Assembly (NCBI GenBank): GCA_029204225.1 | Contig: CM055095.1 | Location: 72,213,490 to 72,277,489 of the forward strand | Length of the DNA: 64,000 bases | Source: Diphasiastrum complanatum | Lineage: Eukaryota > Streptophyta > Lycopodiopsida > Lycopodiales > Lycopodiaceae | Direction of reading: 5' to 3' | Part shown: piece after piece, positions 21,431 to 36,089 of the stretch | Layout: the number at the start of each line of letters is the position of its first letter | Numbering within the stretch: position 1 is the first letter of the stretch | Notes under the pieces: generated by a model | The model's input: only the letters and a program-made list of their open reading frames with translations | Told to the model about the DNA's origin: nothing | The model's database searches: none | Program-made: the position numbers and the translations under genes

Positions 21431-22490
21431 CACGTAAAATGTAGACCTTGTCAGTTAGCCAAAGCTGAATGCTTAAAGACTGGAGGGTTGTTACATCCCC
21501 TAGATATCTCTCAAAAATGATTTTGGGGTTGGACTTCCAAGGACCCAACGCCAAAATAATTCTATTTGGGTTGTGGTGGACAGATTGACAAAGTTAGCTA
21601 CTTTCATACCAATCAAGTCAATTGCAAAGGCTTCTGATTTAGCCCAGATCTTTGTTGAAAGATTATTTAGGCTTTATGGACTGCAAGTGATATTGTTAGT
21701 GATAGAGATCCTATATTTACAGGTCACTTTTGGTCAGCTGTATTCCATAAGCTAGAAACCTCGCTTAGTTTTAGTTCTACTTATCATTCTGAATTAGATG
21801 GCCAGACTGAGAGAACTAATCAGACTATGGAGGATATGTTGAGAACATATGTGTCTCACATGCAATCTCAGTGGGAAGATTACATTCATTTGATTGAGTT
21901 TTTTAATAACAGGAGGAAACATTCTGCTACCAGTTATAGTTTGTTTATGTTGATGTATGATTTTTAACCTAGATCTCCGGTGAATGTGAAGATGAAGCCT
22001 ATTAAGATCCAGAAAGTTGCAAATTTCTTGCATGATATGCATGAAATGTTGTGAGTGGCCTGTGATTGTATCCGGAGTACTCAAGATAGAGCTAAGCACT
22101 ATGTCGATCTTAAGAGGTCTCCCAGAGATTTTAAAGTTGATGACTGAGTATATTTTAGAATACCTAAAGATTCTAAGACTATGCATACGAGGAAGTTGTC
22201 TACCAGATATTGTGGATCGTTTCGGATTATAAGAAAAATTGGTTCTTTAGCTTATGAATTAGATCTTCAAGACAAGACTACAACTCACCCAGTGTTTCAT
22301 GTAAGCCGATTAATATTATGTTTACATGAAGGTGAAATAGTAATCCTTTGCCTTCGTCTACTTTGTAAGTTAATCCCACGTTTTGGGCACCCTTCAGATA
22401 TTACAAAATTCGCTTTGCCATTTGCCAATGTGCCATGCCAGGATTCGAAGAGAATTGGCTTAAAGCATAGACAGAGAAAGCCAAATCGGG
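21431..22490 (+). pseudogene. Second Gypsy integrase fragment (chromovirus-like)
   Basis: Begins abruptly with CRPCQLAKAE and KTGGLLHPLDIS, the zinc-binding and linker part of a different Gypsy integrase. Then VDRLTKLATFIPIKSI (21573-21755) is the catalytic core start, and HPVFHVSRL (in 22181-22507) is the C-terminal motif seen before chromodomains. No chromodomain recognised. The switch of subfamily at 21431 marks a junction between two elements. Confidence 0.75.
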
Positions 22491-22990
22491 TATGGTGCAG
22501 ATTGTGAGGTATATCACACTATCGATCAGGTTTTGGTAGGGTATACCTTCCATTTTTGTCTCTCTTCATCTGTATTCGGGCAATCATGTTTCGTTAGTTT
22601 GGCTCCAACTATCATTGGTGTGGTTTTTTCTTTGCAGTCCATCATTTGGTAATGCTTTAGCACTTTTTGAGCATACTCTGACTGGCTCAGATGCATTTCT
22701 CTTCTGATTCAATTTCTTCTTATTTCCAGCCCAAGACATTTTGTTGCTTCTCCTAGATCTGTGATTTCATAACTTTTAGAAATTTGACTCTTCGTTTTCT
22801 TGATTAGCATCAAAAAAACTCCTATCATTAGGGAGTCATCTACAAATATAGTTAGAATCACAAAATTTCTTCCTACTTCCTTTATATAGACATTACAGTC
22901 TGGTTGTGTAGGAATGTAATCTAGAGACTTCAAAAGACTATCAATCTTCTTATACCAAGATCATGATGTCTGCTTTAGACCATAAATACA
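22491..22990 (-). pseudogene. Copia reverse-transcriptase fragment
   Basis: The frame 22709-22933 includes FVILTIFVDDSLMIG, with the VDD catalytic motif, and ITDLGEATKCLGLEI. Flanking sequence to 22500 and 22990 matches the minus-strand Copia element at 39.9-40.5 kb, so both come from one family. It has neither ends nor other domains. Confidence 0.8.
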
Positions 22991-23550
22991 TCGTTGTAGA
23001 CGACAATTCAATGGATAGTAAGAATTTTTATTTAACCAAGTTGGTTTTATTCTTTAATCATGCACTGAAGGAGAATCATGATATATTATCATGGATATTC
23101 TCTAGGACATCTCATCCTAGGATCATCAAGGACCATATGGATGGAGGATTTTTCAATGTTCCAGAAGTTGGAGACTTCAATGTTGAATGGCACTTAGTAG
23201 TGATCTGAAAACATTGAAATGCATGTATAATGTCTCTCACGGTGCTACATCTAAACATCCTCTCTTTATAATGATGTTTGCGTAAGAGGAGTGAGAGTTA
23301 ATTTCATTCAACAAGAATGCAAAGATGTAGAACAGTAGCGAATCCATATAATAATGTTGTAAAACAACAACCAGGCCACAATACAATTGCGTTGATAAAC
23401 GCGTGATCCTACTTACAGATTCAAATCAATTGCTAAAGTTATGAATATCTCTCTCTCTCCATAATCACTAACTTTGAGGAGTCAGCTACTAGAAGACCCA
23501 TTCTGGATCTTTGATCTTTGCTGGAGTATCCACATGCATCTTCGCATACC
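22991..23550. other. Unassigned, possibly LTR R/U5 sequence
   Basis: No domain. The minus strand has a TATAAAGAG box near 23270. It lies next to a minus-oriented LTR and may include part of it. Confidence 0.25.
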
Positions 23551-24180
23551 TTCCTTCTTCAATCGCTCATTTACTTATATAGCAGCTGGAAGATCTTGTA
23601 TTATTCTATTTTTGCATTTACAAGATCACTTAACAGTTGATTAACTGACTAATTAGAACAGTTATTATTGGAGCGTGAAGACGTAGACAGTCTGTACTTG
23701 GAATCCTGTGTATTTTTGCAGAGTGTCACATTTTTTGCCTGTGTGAAATCTTATGTAAAAATGTAGTGTCGCATTTTTTGCCTGTGTGGAATCTTGTTTA
23801 AAAATACAGTGTCACATTTTTCGCTTTTGTCGCCTATCAGAAATTGCATGTAAAAATACAGTGTCACATTTTCGCGAAGCAGTGTCACATTTCTGGAAGT
23901 GTCTAAAATGGCCAAAAAATCGAGTTAGCACAAGTGTCGCAAAACACTTAGTTTCTCAGAATGGCCTGAAGGTGGAAAGACGATAGTGTCGGGTGTCGGG
24001 TTTTTCGCCTGTCAAAAATTGCGAAGAAAAATGGATACTGTTGCAACAAACAGTTCAAATATGCAAACTGTTGAAAAACAGTGCATTTTCTGCAGGTTTC
24101 ATTTGAGAGAGTAAAATTGAGAGAAGGAAGGAGGACAGTTAGGAAGAGTACGAGTAAGGTTAAACTCCGACACAAACTAG
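23551..24180 (-). mobile_element. LTR with repeated U3 motif, minus orientation
   Basis: Clearly similar to 63370-63953. Both share TCAATCGCTCATTTAC, ATTGGAGCGTGAAGACGTAG and several AGTGTCRCATTTTTTGCCTG repeats, ending in GAGAGAGTAAAATTRAGAGA. On the minus strand TATATAAG lies near 23577. The LTR start on this strand is about 24172 (TGTGTCGGAG). No internal domains are attached, so probably a solo or truncated LTR. Confidence 0.65.
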
Positions 24181-24286
24181 TGGCTACAATGCATGTCCCG
24201 TTTATGGCGAGTATTTGCAAACATGTCACCGTACCTCACAAACCATTGATTTTGTAGATTGCACTCCTTAACTCCTTTGTCAAATT

Positions 24287-24952
24287 CACTACAAGAAAAG
24301 GTGGCAAAAATTGCAAAAAAAATGGCAAAAATTGCGAAAATTTTCGCAATTTTTTCCAAAAAAATTGCGAAAACGATTTTTGCAATTTTTTTTAGCAAAT
24401 CCTCAATTTCGGTCCCGCAATTTTTTTGGCTAATTTTTCGCAATTTTAATGGCTAAATTAACAATAAAAATATTGCGAAAACCCACTCACAATTTTTTGG
24501 CATGATAATTGCGGATTTATTTTCGCAATTTGTTTGGCTGATATTTTTTGGACAAAAATTGTGAAAAAAATTGCGAAAATTCATTTCCGCAATTGTTGTG
24601 GCAAAAATTGCGGATATGTTTTTGCAATTTTTTTCAAAAAGTGTCAAAAAATGGCAAAAAATAAATCTGCAATTTTTCAGATTTATAATTATTTTCCGCA
24701 ACTTTTTGATATTATTTTGAGAAAAAATACAAAAATGAATTTTCGTAATTTTTTCAAAAAAACAATTGCGAATAAATATTTGCAATTTGTTGGCTATCAC
24801 TCATCAATTGCAAAAATGTCTCCAAGTTTTTGTCCAAAATTGCAAATTTGGTTTGCAATTTTTGGGCAGTCTCGACTATTTTGGAGACAAATTTTGGTTA
24901 AAATTACGAAAACAAATAATTGCCCGTTCACATTTCTTATAACCTTGTAGTG
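24287..24952. mobile_element. CACTA-type non-autonomous transposon, 666 bp
   Basis: The left end is CACTACAAGAAAA, the classic CACTA (En/Spm) terminus, and the right end is CCTTGTAGTG. Between them, units of the type TTGCGAAAATTTTCGCAA and GGCAAAAATTGCG recur in both orientations, like the subterminal repeats bound by CACTA transposases. Three-base flanks are ATT and TAA, so no intact target duplication remains. ORFs on both strands (for example 24534-24950) arise from the repeats and are not genes. Confidence 0.7.
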
Positions 24953-25021
24953 TAAACCGTTGTGGAGCTTGATGTGCAAACAATTGATGGTGTGAGGCTT
25001 CATGGATTCCATAGCATAAAG

Positions 25022-25155
25022 CTAGGGATTCAATCCGAGTCCTTACTAGAAAATGCAACACCTTTAAAAGTTAACAAGAAGTCTCAACTTCTATATATCT
25101 TGGCATAGTTTGTCAATTTGTCAGCTAGTTATAAGGACTCAGATTGAATCCCTTT
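25022..25155. repeat. Inverted repeat, 24-bp arms
   Basis: GGGATTCAATCCGAGTCCTTA at the left pairs with TAAGGACTCAGATTGAATCCC at the right with one mismatch, around about 85 bases. Size and AT-rich interior fit a small MITE. Confidence 0.6.
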
Positions 25156-26345
<1,190 letters not shown>

Positions 26346-27060
26346 AATCCATATCATAGTCCTAAAATTCAATAACACTTAACAACAGATGGCCAACTAT
26401 ACAAATTTGCACTTACCAGAGAAATTTGTTTAGAAGAGCCCACCTTCGAGCATAAAGTTGACCCTCTACTTCTCTTAGAAGAGAGGCTCTTTCTGGTTGG
26501 CAACTTTTCGCTAATCCATTTCGCAAGTAGTATGTGAAAGTTTTGAATATAATCGTAATTGAAAATTTGCGGATTAAGTTAAAAACAAAGCAAACCTCAA
26601 ATTCATTAGTTGGATAAGTGACACATGAGCCCAAATCGTAACAAAAAAACAATAAATCAAAGGCTAACTTATTGAATGGATAAACATACATGGGCCACTT
26701 GTGAATCAAAACTTTCGATATTTTGGATCATCAAGTTGAAAAAATATAACATGAACCAAGTGCAACTATTACAGTCTCTCTGTTGCGGCACCTACAGAAC
26801 GCGCAAGAACAACTTTTTAGTTAAAGGTTGATTGTAGTAAGAGTATGAATCAAGAAGACAAACATGGCTTTAAAATAGTTAGTTTGATACATACTGGGCA
26901 ACAACGGGAATGAAAATGTGACTGATATTTGTCCAACTCTTATGAATAAAAAATATTGTGCTTCCTTTTTCCTATGATGATGACTTTTTGACTTTTGCTC
27001 ATCAGTCTTTTCTTATTTCTTGCTTTACTTTTTTTTTTTTTTACTGTCTTTTTCCAAAAA
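26346..27060. other. Unassigned DNA before the Gypsy element
   Basis: No domain in any frame. A poly-T run lies near 27030. Confidence 0.3.
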
Positions 27061-27062
27061 TC

Positions 27063-28132
27063 TCAGTAAATTAAGTGCTGAAAAACAAATAAAATTTTAA
27101 AATCATTGAGATCAAACTTGTTGAATTGCGGAGCAGGCTGCCAAAACTTGCATAATCGGCTGCCATTCACCGGAGTATCAAATCGTTTTCCATCCAAGTG
27201 CTCAAGAATTACTGCGCCATAGTTCAAGATTTCCTTCACTTTATACAGGCCTTCACTGATAAACTTCAACTTTTTCTTGATCAGCTTTGTTTTGTACATC
27301 AACGTCAGATCTCCTGCTTTCAGATCTTTTTTGTGTAATCGACGATCGTGTCATGCCTTGCAACGTGCTTTCTCTGCTGCTAAGGCATGAACTGCCATCA
27401 ATCGAGTTTCACATAATTTGTGCAACGCTTCATGACGGAGTTGTAAAGACTTATCATCATTTAATCGTTCTGTTGCTACTATGCGTAAGGATGGGATTAA
27501 AAATTCAATCGGCATGACAGCATCTTGACCATAAACCAGTTGAAAAGGTGTTTGATTTGTACTATTTTATAAGCGGTTTTGAATGCCTATAATGTTGCAT
27601 ACAGTTTATGTTCCCAATCAGACCAACTCGCTGCAACTGTCTTTGTCATAATGGTGCAGAGAATCTTATTGGAAGATTCAGCTTGGCCATTCCCTTTGAG
27701 ATAGTAGAGAGTACTAAATCTGTGTATAACAAAAAAATCTTCTAGTAAACACTTTATTGTTTGATTAACAAAGTGTGTACCCCGGTCACTGACAATCTCG
27801 ATTGGACATCCAAATCTGATTATAATATTTTCATATAGAAACTTGGCCGTAGATTTCGCGTCAGCAACTTTGACAGCTTTGGCTTCAACCCACTTGGTCA
27901 TATAATCAGTTGCGATGATAATGTATCGGGCCTGAGATCCTTGCGCGGCAGGGTGAATAGGTCCAACATAATCCAGTCCCCATTTTTCAAACCGTGCTTG
28001 CGATAAAACCGGATGCAAGAGTTCATAGTTCTGTCGAGTAGGTCGTCGTGCTCGCTGGCAAACATCACATGTCTGAATAAAATTTTTTGTGTCCTTGTGA
28101 AACGTAGGCCACCAACAACCTGATTGTTGCAA
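27063..28132 (-). pseudogene. Gypsy integrase (zinc motif, core and C-terminal module)
   Basis: 27587-28132 encodes TCDVCQRARRPTRQNYELLH, then KWGLDYVGPIHP and the catalytic core with IIATDYMTKWVEAKAV and IEIVSDRGTHFVN (DRG where most members have DNG/DRG). 27063-27302 encodes a C-terminal module with GLYKVKEILNYGAVILE and RFDTPVNGSRLCKF. The two frames are separated by about 280 bases, so at least one break lies between them. Confidence 0.8.
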
Positions 28133-28767
28133 ATAGTAATATCTGTAAAGAAGTGTCCTCCACCCATGCCATCATGTGAAAACATGATTAAATCTGGTAC
28201 TTCATGCGGTAAAACACACCTTCGTAAAATATTATCTGATCCACGACGATACAATTGTCCTGCAATTAATTGATAAGGTTGAGCCTTATGAATCAATTGT
28301 CTCTTCTGTACTTTTGTCAATGAGTCATTCGGTTGTCCTAGCATCAAGTACTCAACAATATCTGCTGCCCACTCATGTACTACTTCAACATAGAACAATG
28401 CAGCATTTGGCAGTTCATCATCCACTTCAGTATTAACTGGTGCGGATTCAGTTCGCGAAACGTGATCGGCTAGATAATGTTGCTTGCCCTTTCGAATCAC
28501 AATTCGAAAGTCAAATTCAGTCAATAACAATAACCATCTTGCAATACGTCCAGTATTGCATGTCTTGTTTACCAAGTAAAGTAACGGTTGATGATCCGTA
28601 TAAAATACAAAGTGTGTTTCCATGAGGTAGTGACAAATTTTTTGAACAGAGAAAATCATGGCTAATGCCTCGCGTTCCATTGTTGAATAATTCTTTTCTG
28701 GATCTGTAAGTTGTCTGCTTGCAAATCGTATAGGATAATCTTTTTTATAGTCACCTGGCTGTGTCAA
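27898..28767 (-). pseudogene. Gypsy RNase H and linker
   Basis: It contains the RNase H motifs RFASRQLTDPEKNYSTMEREALAMIF-like block, FYTDHQPLLYL and RIARWLLLLTEFDF, then an H2C2-side linker WAADIVEYLMLGQPNDSL. The first stretch is interrupted relative to the RT frame upstream. Toward its end it runs out of frame with the integrase, overlapping it. Confidence 0.8.
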
Positions 28768-29052
28768 AACTGACCCAATGGCATATTTTGAGGCATCCGT
28801 ATGAACATGAAACTCTATCGTCCAATCTAGAGAACGCAGTATTGGTGCTGAAGTTAATGTTTTTTTTAATTTTTCAAAGGCTTCTAACGCTTCTACTGTC
28901 CAAATAGGGACAATAGTCAGTTTGTATATAGGTCATGCTAAATCCGCAAAGAAGATAATAAAGATTCGATAGTAGTTCGCATGACTCATAAACACATAAA
29001 CTCCACGAATTGTTGCTGGCGGTGGCAATTTCACAATAACTTTGATCTTAAA

Positions 29053-30012
29053 TTAATCTGTGGCAATACCATGTCTTGATATCACATGTCCAAGCACAAC
29101 TCCGTGGGAAACCCATATCTGACATTTTTCCGGATTTAGAGAAATCTGATATTTGCGGCATCTTTCAAATACTTTCTCCAATCGATTCAGGTGGTCTGTA
29201 TCTGTACTATGAACTCCCAAGTCATCCAAGTAAATTTCAAGAAATTTTTGCAGATAATCTTTAAAAGCAGATTGCATTACTCTTTGGAATGAACTTGGTG
29301 CATTACAGAGTCCAAACGGCATTACTTTGTAAGCATAGGTACCCCATTCTGTTGCGAAAGCAGTTTTATGGTGATCGGCAGGTGCAATCTTAACCTGATT
29401 GTAACCACTAAATCCATCCAGGAAACTATAAGCTGCCGCTCCAACAAGGTTATCCAAAATGCTTTCAGTAAAAGGTAACGGAAAGTGATCTTTTCACGTC
29501 ACTTTGTTCAACGCTTTGAGATTCACACAGATCCGCAATTTTTCATTTTTCTTAGGAACAATGACAATCGGTAAAATTCATTCAGTATGCTCGATCTCAT
29601 AAATAAAATCGACGTCAAGCAATCTCTGAAGTTCTTTCTTTATCAGGTCTGTCACATTAGGATTGCAGCGATAGAACTTTGTAACCTTTGGAACTGCATC
29701 AGGTACTAAAGTTATGGTATGTTCAATCACTCATGTCGGAATACCCTTCAAATCTTGATAAGTCCATGCAAAGCAATCTTGATACTTAATAAGTAACAAT
29801 CGGAGTGCTTGATACAGTTTAGGAGTAAGTTGTGGTCCAACTTGTACAATTTTTTTTGGTTCTCCTGGTTCGGCAAGATTCATTGGCTGTGTCCTAGCTG
29901 GGCCATCGTAAACCTCTTTAGATTTTGGCATATGTTTTTCAGGTTCACGATGTGCTTTAGGTAACATGATAACCACATCATCCAATGTATAATGTTTAAA
30001 ATGTTCAGGCAT
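29053..30012 (-). pseudogene. Gypsy reverse transcriptase
   Basis: 29053-29457 has SFLDGFSGYNQVKIAP (motif A), FGLCNAPSSFQRVM (motif B) and IYLDDLGVHS, a YLDD active site. 29731-30012 carries the RT N-terminal segment ending DCFAWTYQDLKGIP. Sequence between 29458 and 29730 is coding-like but interrupted. No full-length Pol frame exists. Confidence 0.85.
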
Positions 30013-30174
30013 ATCATGCTGGACTACATCTGTGTGTTCTTTTTCAAAAGGACTTGTCTTGGATCTTCGCTTAGCCTTCTTAGTAGGAATTGATCATGGA
30101 GATGATGACTTTCGAGATGATAAATCTTTCTTCACAGGTGAAGACTTCCTAGATGATGATGTTTTACTAGAAAT

Positions 30175-30774
30175 CTAACTTGAAGAATCATCCTCGACTT
30201 TTCCTTTGCCTTTATCCAATAAGGGTGGCACTTCATCCGAATCAATCTTTTGAGGGGGATTTTCCCATTTCAGGACCGTATTATAATGTTGCTTAGCTTG
30301 TTTCTTCGTCATCGATCCTGTGATCATGTCTTCTTTTAATATAACTGCTTTGGACGGTTTTACTGTGAGTTCATCAGGAACATTACGCAATCCAAATCTG
30401 GTCGGATCCATATGATTTAAAATCTGATCATCTGTAAGTTCTGCATTGCCATCATAAGTCAAGACATGACTCACAGGAATGAGTTCATCCTCAATCGGAT
30501 CTGGTATAGGTTCCGTTGATATCCAGGCTACATTCAGCACATTCAGTGGAAACGTGATTGGTGTATCCAAAGTTCGATCTAATAAGGAAATCTCGCTCAA
30601 ATCTGATTGATTATCTTGTTGACACATATATGCTGCTGTATAGTCAATTGTTGCAAGATCTTCATTCCAATTGACAGTATCTGTTTGAGAATCGTAATGA
30701 ACTCCCAAATTTTTCTCTGGTCGATCACAAGTATGATCTGTTGTTGACGAATTGTCATCCTCTTTTTGAACCAC
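30175..30774 (-). pseudogene. Gypsy protease-RT linker
   Basis: A 199-codon acidic frame located between the protease and RT. Similar spacers are typical of plant Gypsy polyproteins. No domain of its own recognised. Confidence 0.5.
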
Positions 30775-30996
30775 TAGTTTGATAGTCCAAGTTGTAGGAT
30801 CAATTTTAACTGCATGTTTACGATTTTCAAAAGTGATTTTTTCGGTATCTCAGTTATGAGTTACTTGCGCAACTCGTAACCATGGATATCCTAATAGAAT
30901 TCGGTAGACATTTGACGCTTTTGGTAAGTCCATCACTACGAAAGTAATGAGAAACTGTACTCTTGCAATTCTGACAAGTATATCTTCCACCATTCC

Positions 30997-32211
30997 TCAT
31001 GGACAAACTGTCGTTTGATCAGCTAGCTTAATAGCAAAAGTAGTAGGCTTAATCTTTGGAAGGCCCCATTTTGCACATAGCTTTGTAGAAATCAGGTTAA
31101 CTCCTGAACCTCCATCTATCACGGTTGCTTCTTTAGGAAATTGTCTATGTTGTATCGGCAGAGTGATATTCTTTTGTTCACTTTTCCAAGCGGCTCCAAC
31201 ATGGAGTACTTCGTTAGATTCTTCAAATCCAGCACAAAAAAGCGGCTCCTGATGGACTTCTGGTTCTTCTTGAGCTAACTTTTGCACTAAGACTTCTTTT
31301 GCTTTTGGGACCAACTTCAGAAACTCTCCCAATGAAATATTGATCTTGCTAGACAAAATGTTCATGAGTAGTTCTGTATGCGGTGCTTCTGGTTCAGTCA
31401 TCTTGAAGGGTTCTGCAAGATGATATAACTGATCATTCATATCCGTACGTAAATTTTTTGATGGCTGGAATGGTGAAGAATGAACTTCAGCTGTTGCTTT
31501 AGCAGCTTCAAGCTCATATTCTTCTTGCAGATGTTTGATCCATTGTCTCATATTCTGGTATCTTCTTTTTTCAATATTAAGATTTGGATAGACTCCCGAT
31601 GTTGTTGGTATATCATTCAATGGTATAGAATTAGCAGGTACTAAATCCATTACTGGTTCTTTCTGCTTCTGTGCTCTGGTGACCACCATCAAGGGTGCGT
31701 TTGGTTTATTCTGAGCTACTAGTCTTTGCTTGATTGTTATCAAATTTACAGGTGTTGTAGCTGGTGCTGGCTTCGGTCTTGTTGGACAGTCTTTATAGCA
31801 ATGCCCGTAACCACAGTCACGACAAAATGGTACAAATTTTTCTTTATTTGGGCATTCTGCAACTCTATGATTTTCTCCACATGCAAAGCATCCGATTGGT
31901 GCTCTGGTCCAATTTCTGGAGGCTTGTTGTTGAGCAGCAGCATAAATGGCATATTGTTCTGAAGATCCACCTGAAGACCCACTTGCTTGATCATTTCCAT
32001 AGTTTCATTGCTCAGCATTTCCATAAGGTTCTAGTTCCATCAAATTGGCTGGAGGAGCGGAGTGCTTTGGTGGGACAGGTAAACCTAAACGTTCCGGGTA
32101 TCCAAGAGTAGATTGTCGCGATCTTACTGCTGGATTACCTCCATACTGTGGTTCTTGATATCCCATCTGGGCATACCATCCAAGGGTTGAAGTTGCAAAA
32201 AGCAGTCTCAT
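30997..32211 (-). pseudogene. Gypsy Gag C-terminus and protease
   Basis: The minus-strand frame around 31750-31920 shows two CCHC knuckles (CFACGENHRVAEC and CRDCGYGHCYKDC). The frame 30997-31743 ends with the protease motif VIDGGSGVNLIS, the Asp-Gly-Gly-Ser form found in several plant Gypsy lineages. The Gag N-terminal part is absent upstream of 32211, where a minisatellite begins. Confidence 0.75.
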
Positions 32212-32219
32212 GATCCGGT

Positions 32220-32640
32220 GAATTACACAGATGGCGGGTAATGAAAAAATCTGATTTTGGATATCAAAAAATTCTGATTTTGGGTATCAAAAATTTACAA
32301 ATTTTTTGAGTCGATCCCATATCAAAAAATTACGAATTTTTCGAGTTGATCTTGTATTGAAAAATTTTGATTTTGAATATCAAAAAATTATGAATTTTTC
32401 GAGTCGATCCCATATCAAAAAATGTTGATGTTGGGTATCGAAAAATTCTGACTTTGGGTGTCAAAAAATTCTGATTTTGGATATAAAAAATTTCTGAATT
32501 TTGGGTATCAAAAAATTTTGATTTTGGGTGTTGATAAATTATGAATTTTTTGAGTCAATCCCATATCAAAAAATTTTGATTTTGGGTAACAAAAAAATTC
32601 TGATTTTGGATATCGAAAATTTCTGATTTTGTGTTATGAT
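32220..32640. repeat. AT-rich minisatellite, unit about 22 bp
   Basis: Repeats of the type TATCAAAAAATTCTGATTTTGG, interspersed with GAGTCGATCCCATATC blocks, fill about 420 bp. They adjoin the truncated Gag of the minus-strand Gypsy element. Confidence 0.85.
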
Positions 32641-33605
32641 GCAAACATTGATGTTGTGATGGAGCTTCTAGGTTGATTTGAACCAACTATGATATCGCAA
32701 ACTCTAGTTCTAGCAAATACCATCTCATTTTCTAGACAATAGTTTACTCAGTAGGCTTTATAATGAGGTCATCATTCTGTTGAAACATTCAAACACAACT
32801 CATGCTTAGCAAACTTGATGTGCCATCTTAATTTGGCTCAAAATCGAATTTGTTCTTTTTCATCTTCCATGGACTGGAATTTGAATGCAATTTTTCGAAT
32901 TTTTGTAAACTCTTTTGAGGCTTGTAACCTCTTTCACATTTAAATTTGGTTTTCTTTCTTACTAATCTTTTATGCTGAAGTTCGATGATGACAAATTAGT
33001 ATATCTGGGTGGTAATTAAGGCTAATATCAAACTATACACCAAATAGTTATTACCATGTGTTGTGTGAGAAAGTTGTTGAAGGAAATTGTCATTTCTAGT
33101 GAAAGTTGTGCAAGAAAAATTTGATGGATGAAAATTAGGTGAGCATTGTAATAGTAGACAATTTTTGAACAAGCTGATCCTACAACTAATAATGCAACCT
33201 CCAATATCTTGTGAAATAAAATTTTTTGAAACAAATTGTGGATGTATACATGTTTGGTTGGGCGATCAATGGTTTGGGTGGTGGCCAATGGTCGAGATGT
33301 GCGAACGATACTCATGACAGCCTATGGTTTGGGTTACGGCCAATGGTTTGGATGGTGACCGATGGTTTGGGTCGAAGGTCAATGGTTTGGACGAAAGTTG
33401 TCAATGACAATTAGCCGAAATTTTTTTCATGCAAAATGAAATCTGATCTTTGAGTAGAGAGCTTTGAGTAGGGGCGGGAAGATGGTGCTATGTTTGTAGC
33501 CAGTAGGTGATTGGTGATAATTTCAATCTAAAATGGTTTCTAAAATAGCTACCTTATAAGTTGTGCAAGCAAAATTTGATAGATGAAAATTAGGTGAGCA
33601 TTGTA
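32641..33605. repeat. Non-coding DNA with a G/T-rich tandem repeat and a 59-bp direct repeat
   Basis: 33266-33400 holds about six diverged units of CAATGGTTTGGGTGGTGGC. A 59-bp segment (AATTTGATRGATGAAAATTAG core) appears near 33106-33164 and again near 33558-33618. No gene seen. Confidence 0.6.
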
Positions 33606-33609
33606 ATAG

Positions 33610-34993
<1,384 letters not shown>

Positions 34994-35073
34994 CCCTGAG
35001 CTGGTGCTGCTGTTGCGCTCTGCCTGCCTTCTCTGTTGCTCGCTGCCTTTTCAAAACATTTTCTTTCTTCTGA

Positions 35074-35418
35074 ATGCAGAATACACCTATGGACGCCAGA
35101 AGCACGTCTAAACATCCAGGTCGTGGGTGTGGGAGGCCACCATCGAAGGTGAAAAAGATGAATTCGCCAAACATGAAGTATTTGGAACTTAGCATCACCG
35201 TTGGCTATGGAGGGGGTGATGTGGGACATGAAGCATTGATCGCAGCATTCGCAGTGCAAATCCGAATGCAAACACGCCGACTGATACGTCCACACCAGAG
35301 ATGCCTCTCTCACCACTTCTTGATGAAGAAGCTACATATATCCCTATCGATCATGACATCATCGATAGGAAAACTATCTTCGGCTAGTGATTTTCTGTTG
35401 TTGTATTTATGTACATAG
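35074..35418 (+). CDS. Unassigned 114-codon ORF with an AT-hook-like motif
   Basis: It begins MQNTPMDARSTSKHPGRGCGRPPSK. The segment PGRGCGRPPSK resembles an AT-hook, a minor-groove DNA-binding motif, followed by VKKMNSPNMKYLEL. A possible splice acceptor (TGAATGCAG) lies just before it. In another frame the end reads TPEMPLSPLLDEEATYIPID, so the true frame is unclear. It could be a gene fragment; no family recognised. Confidence 0.25.
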   Translation: MQNTPMDARSTSKHPGRGCGRPPSKVKKMNSPNMKYLELSITVGYGGGDVGHEALIAAFAVQIRMQTRRLIRPHQRCLSHHFLMKKLHISLSIMTSSIGKLSSASDFLLLYLCT

Positions 35419-35419
35419 T

Positions 35420-36080
35420 CTGTGTATGGATGCATGTTCCAGCTTTGTTTGCCTTTTAGGTTGAGCTATCCACTGTCACAAAGTACGCTCAAAAAGGTTT
35501 ATGCATCCTTCAAATGCTACTCCAGTAGCTTTGTAAATATAAATACAACAGTTTTCTAAATACACGAGCAAGCTTGCTCTTCTTCTGTCTACTCCATATT
35601 CTTAGCTAATAATTGGCATTTTGCTACATTTCTTTTTTGGTTTTGTATTCCAGTTAACTGGTAATTCTGCATGAATTTTCCTTGCAAAATTAGCTTCCCA
35701 ACGCTCTACCGTATGGTTCGATTCAGCACGTTTGTGCACATGTATGTTTGGAATTATTTTAAGCCAATATATAAGCTGGAAGAAAGTAATGTAGGAAATG
35801 ATGGGCACTAATGCGTAATTGGTCCACTATACTAATACTGCAAATATTGTATTTAGTTTTGAATTTGCAAATGTTTGATGATTTAACTAATTATTATATT
35901 TTACATTAATTGTTTCATGTGATTTTGGTCTTTGATGATATTTAATTTCTTTTGTTGTAAACTTGAACGCACTTTTGAATAAGATGTTTTTTAACATCTT
36001 GTAAGAAAACAAGCAATATACTTAATACATTAAACAAAACACACACATTTTAAAATACTTTCAGTCAACAATTTTCATTA
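35420..36080. other. Unassigned AT-rich DNA
   Basis: No domain, repeat or RNA recognised. Confidence 0.3.
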
Positions 36081-36089
36081 TCATTACAA

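Noticed and set aside
24177-24950. ORFs on both strands with repeated AKIAKI / FAIFAIF peptides
   Set aside because: Produced by inverted TTGCGAAAA/TTTTCGCAA repeats inside a CACTA-type element.
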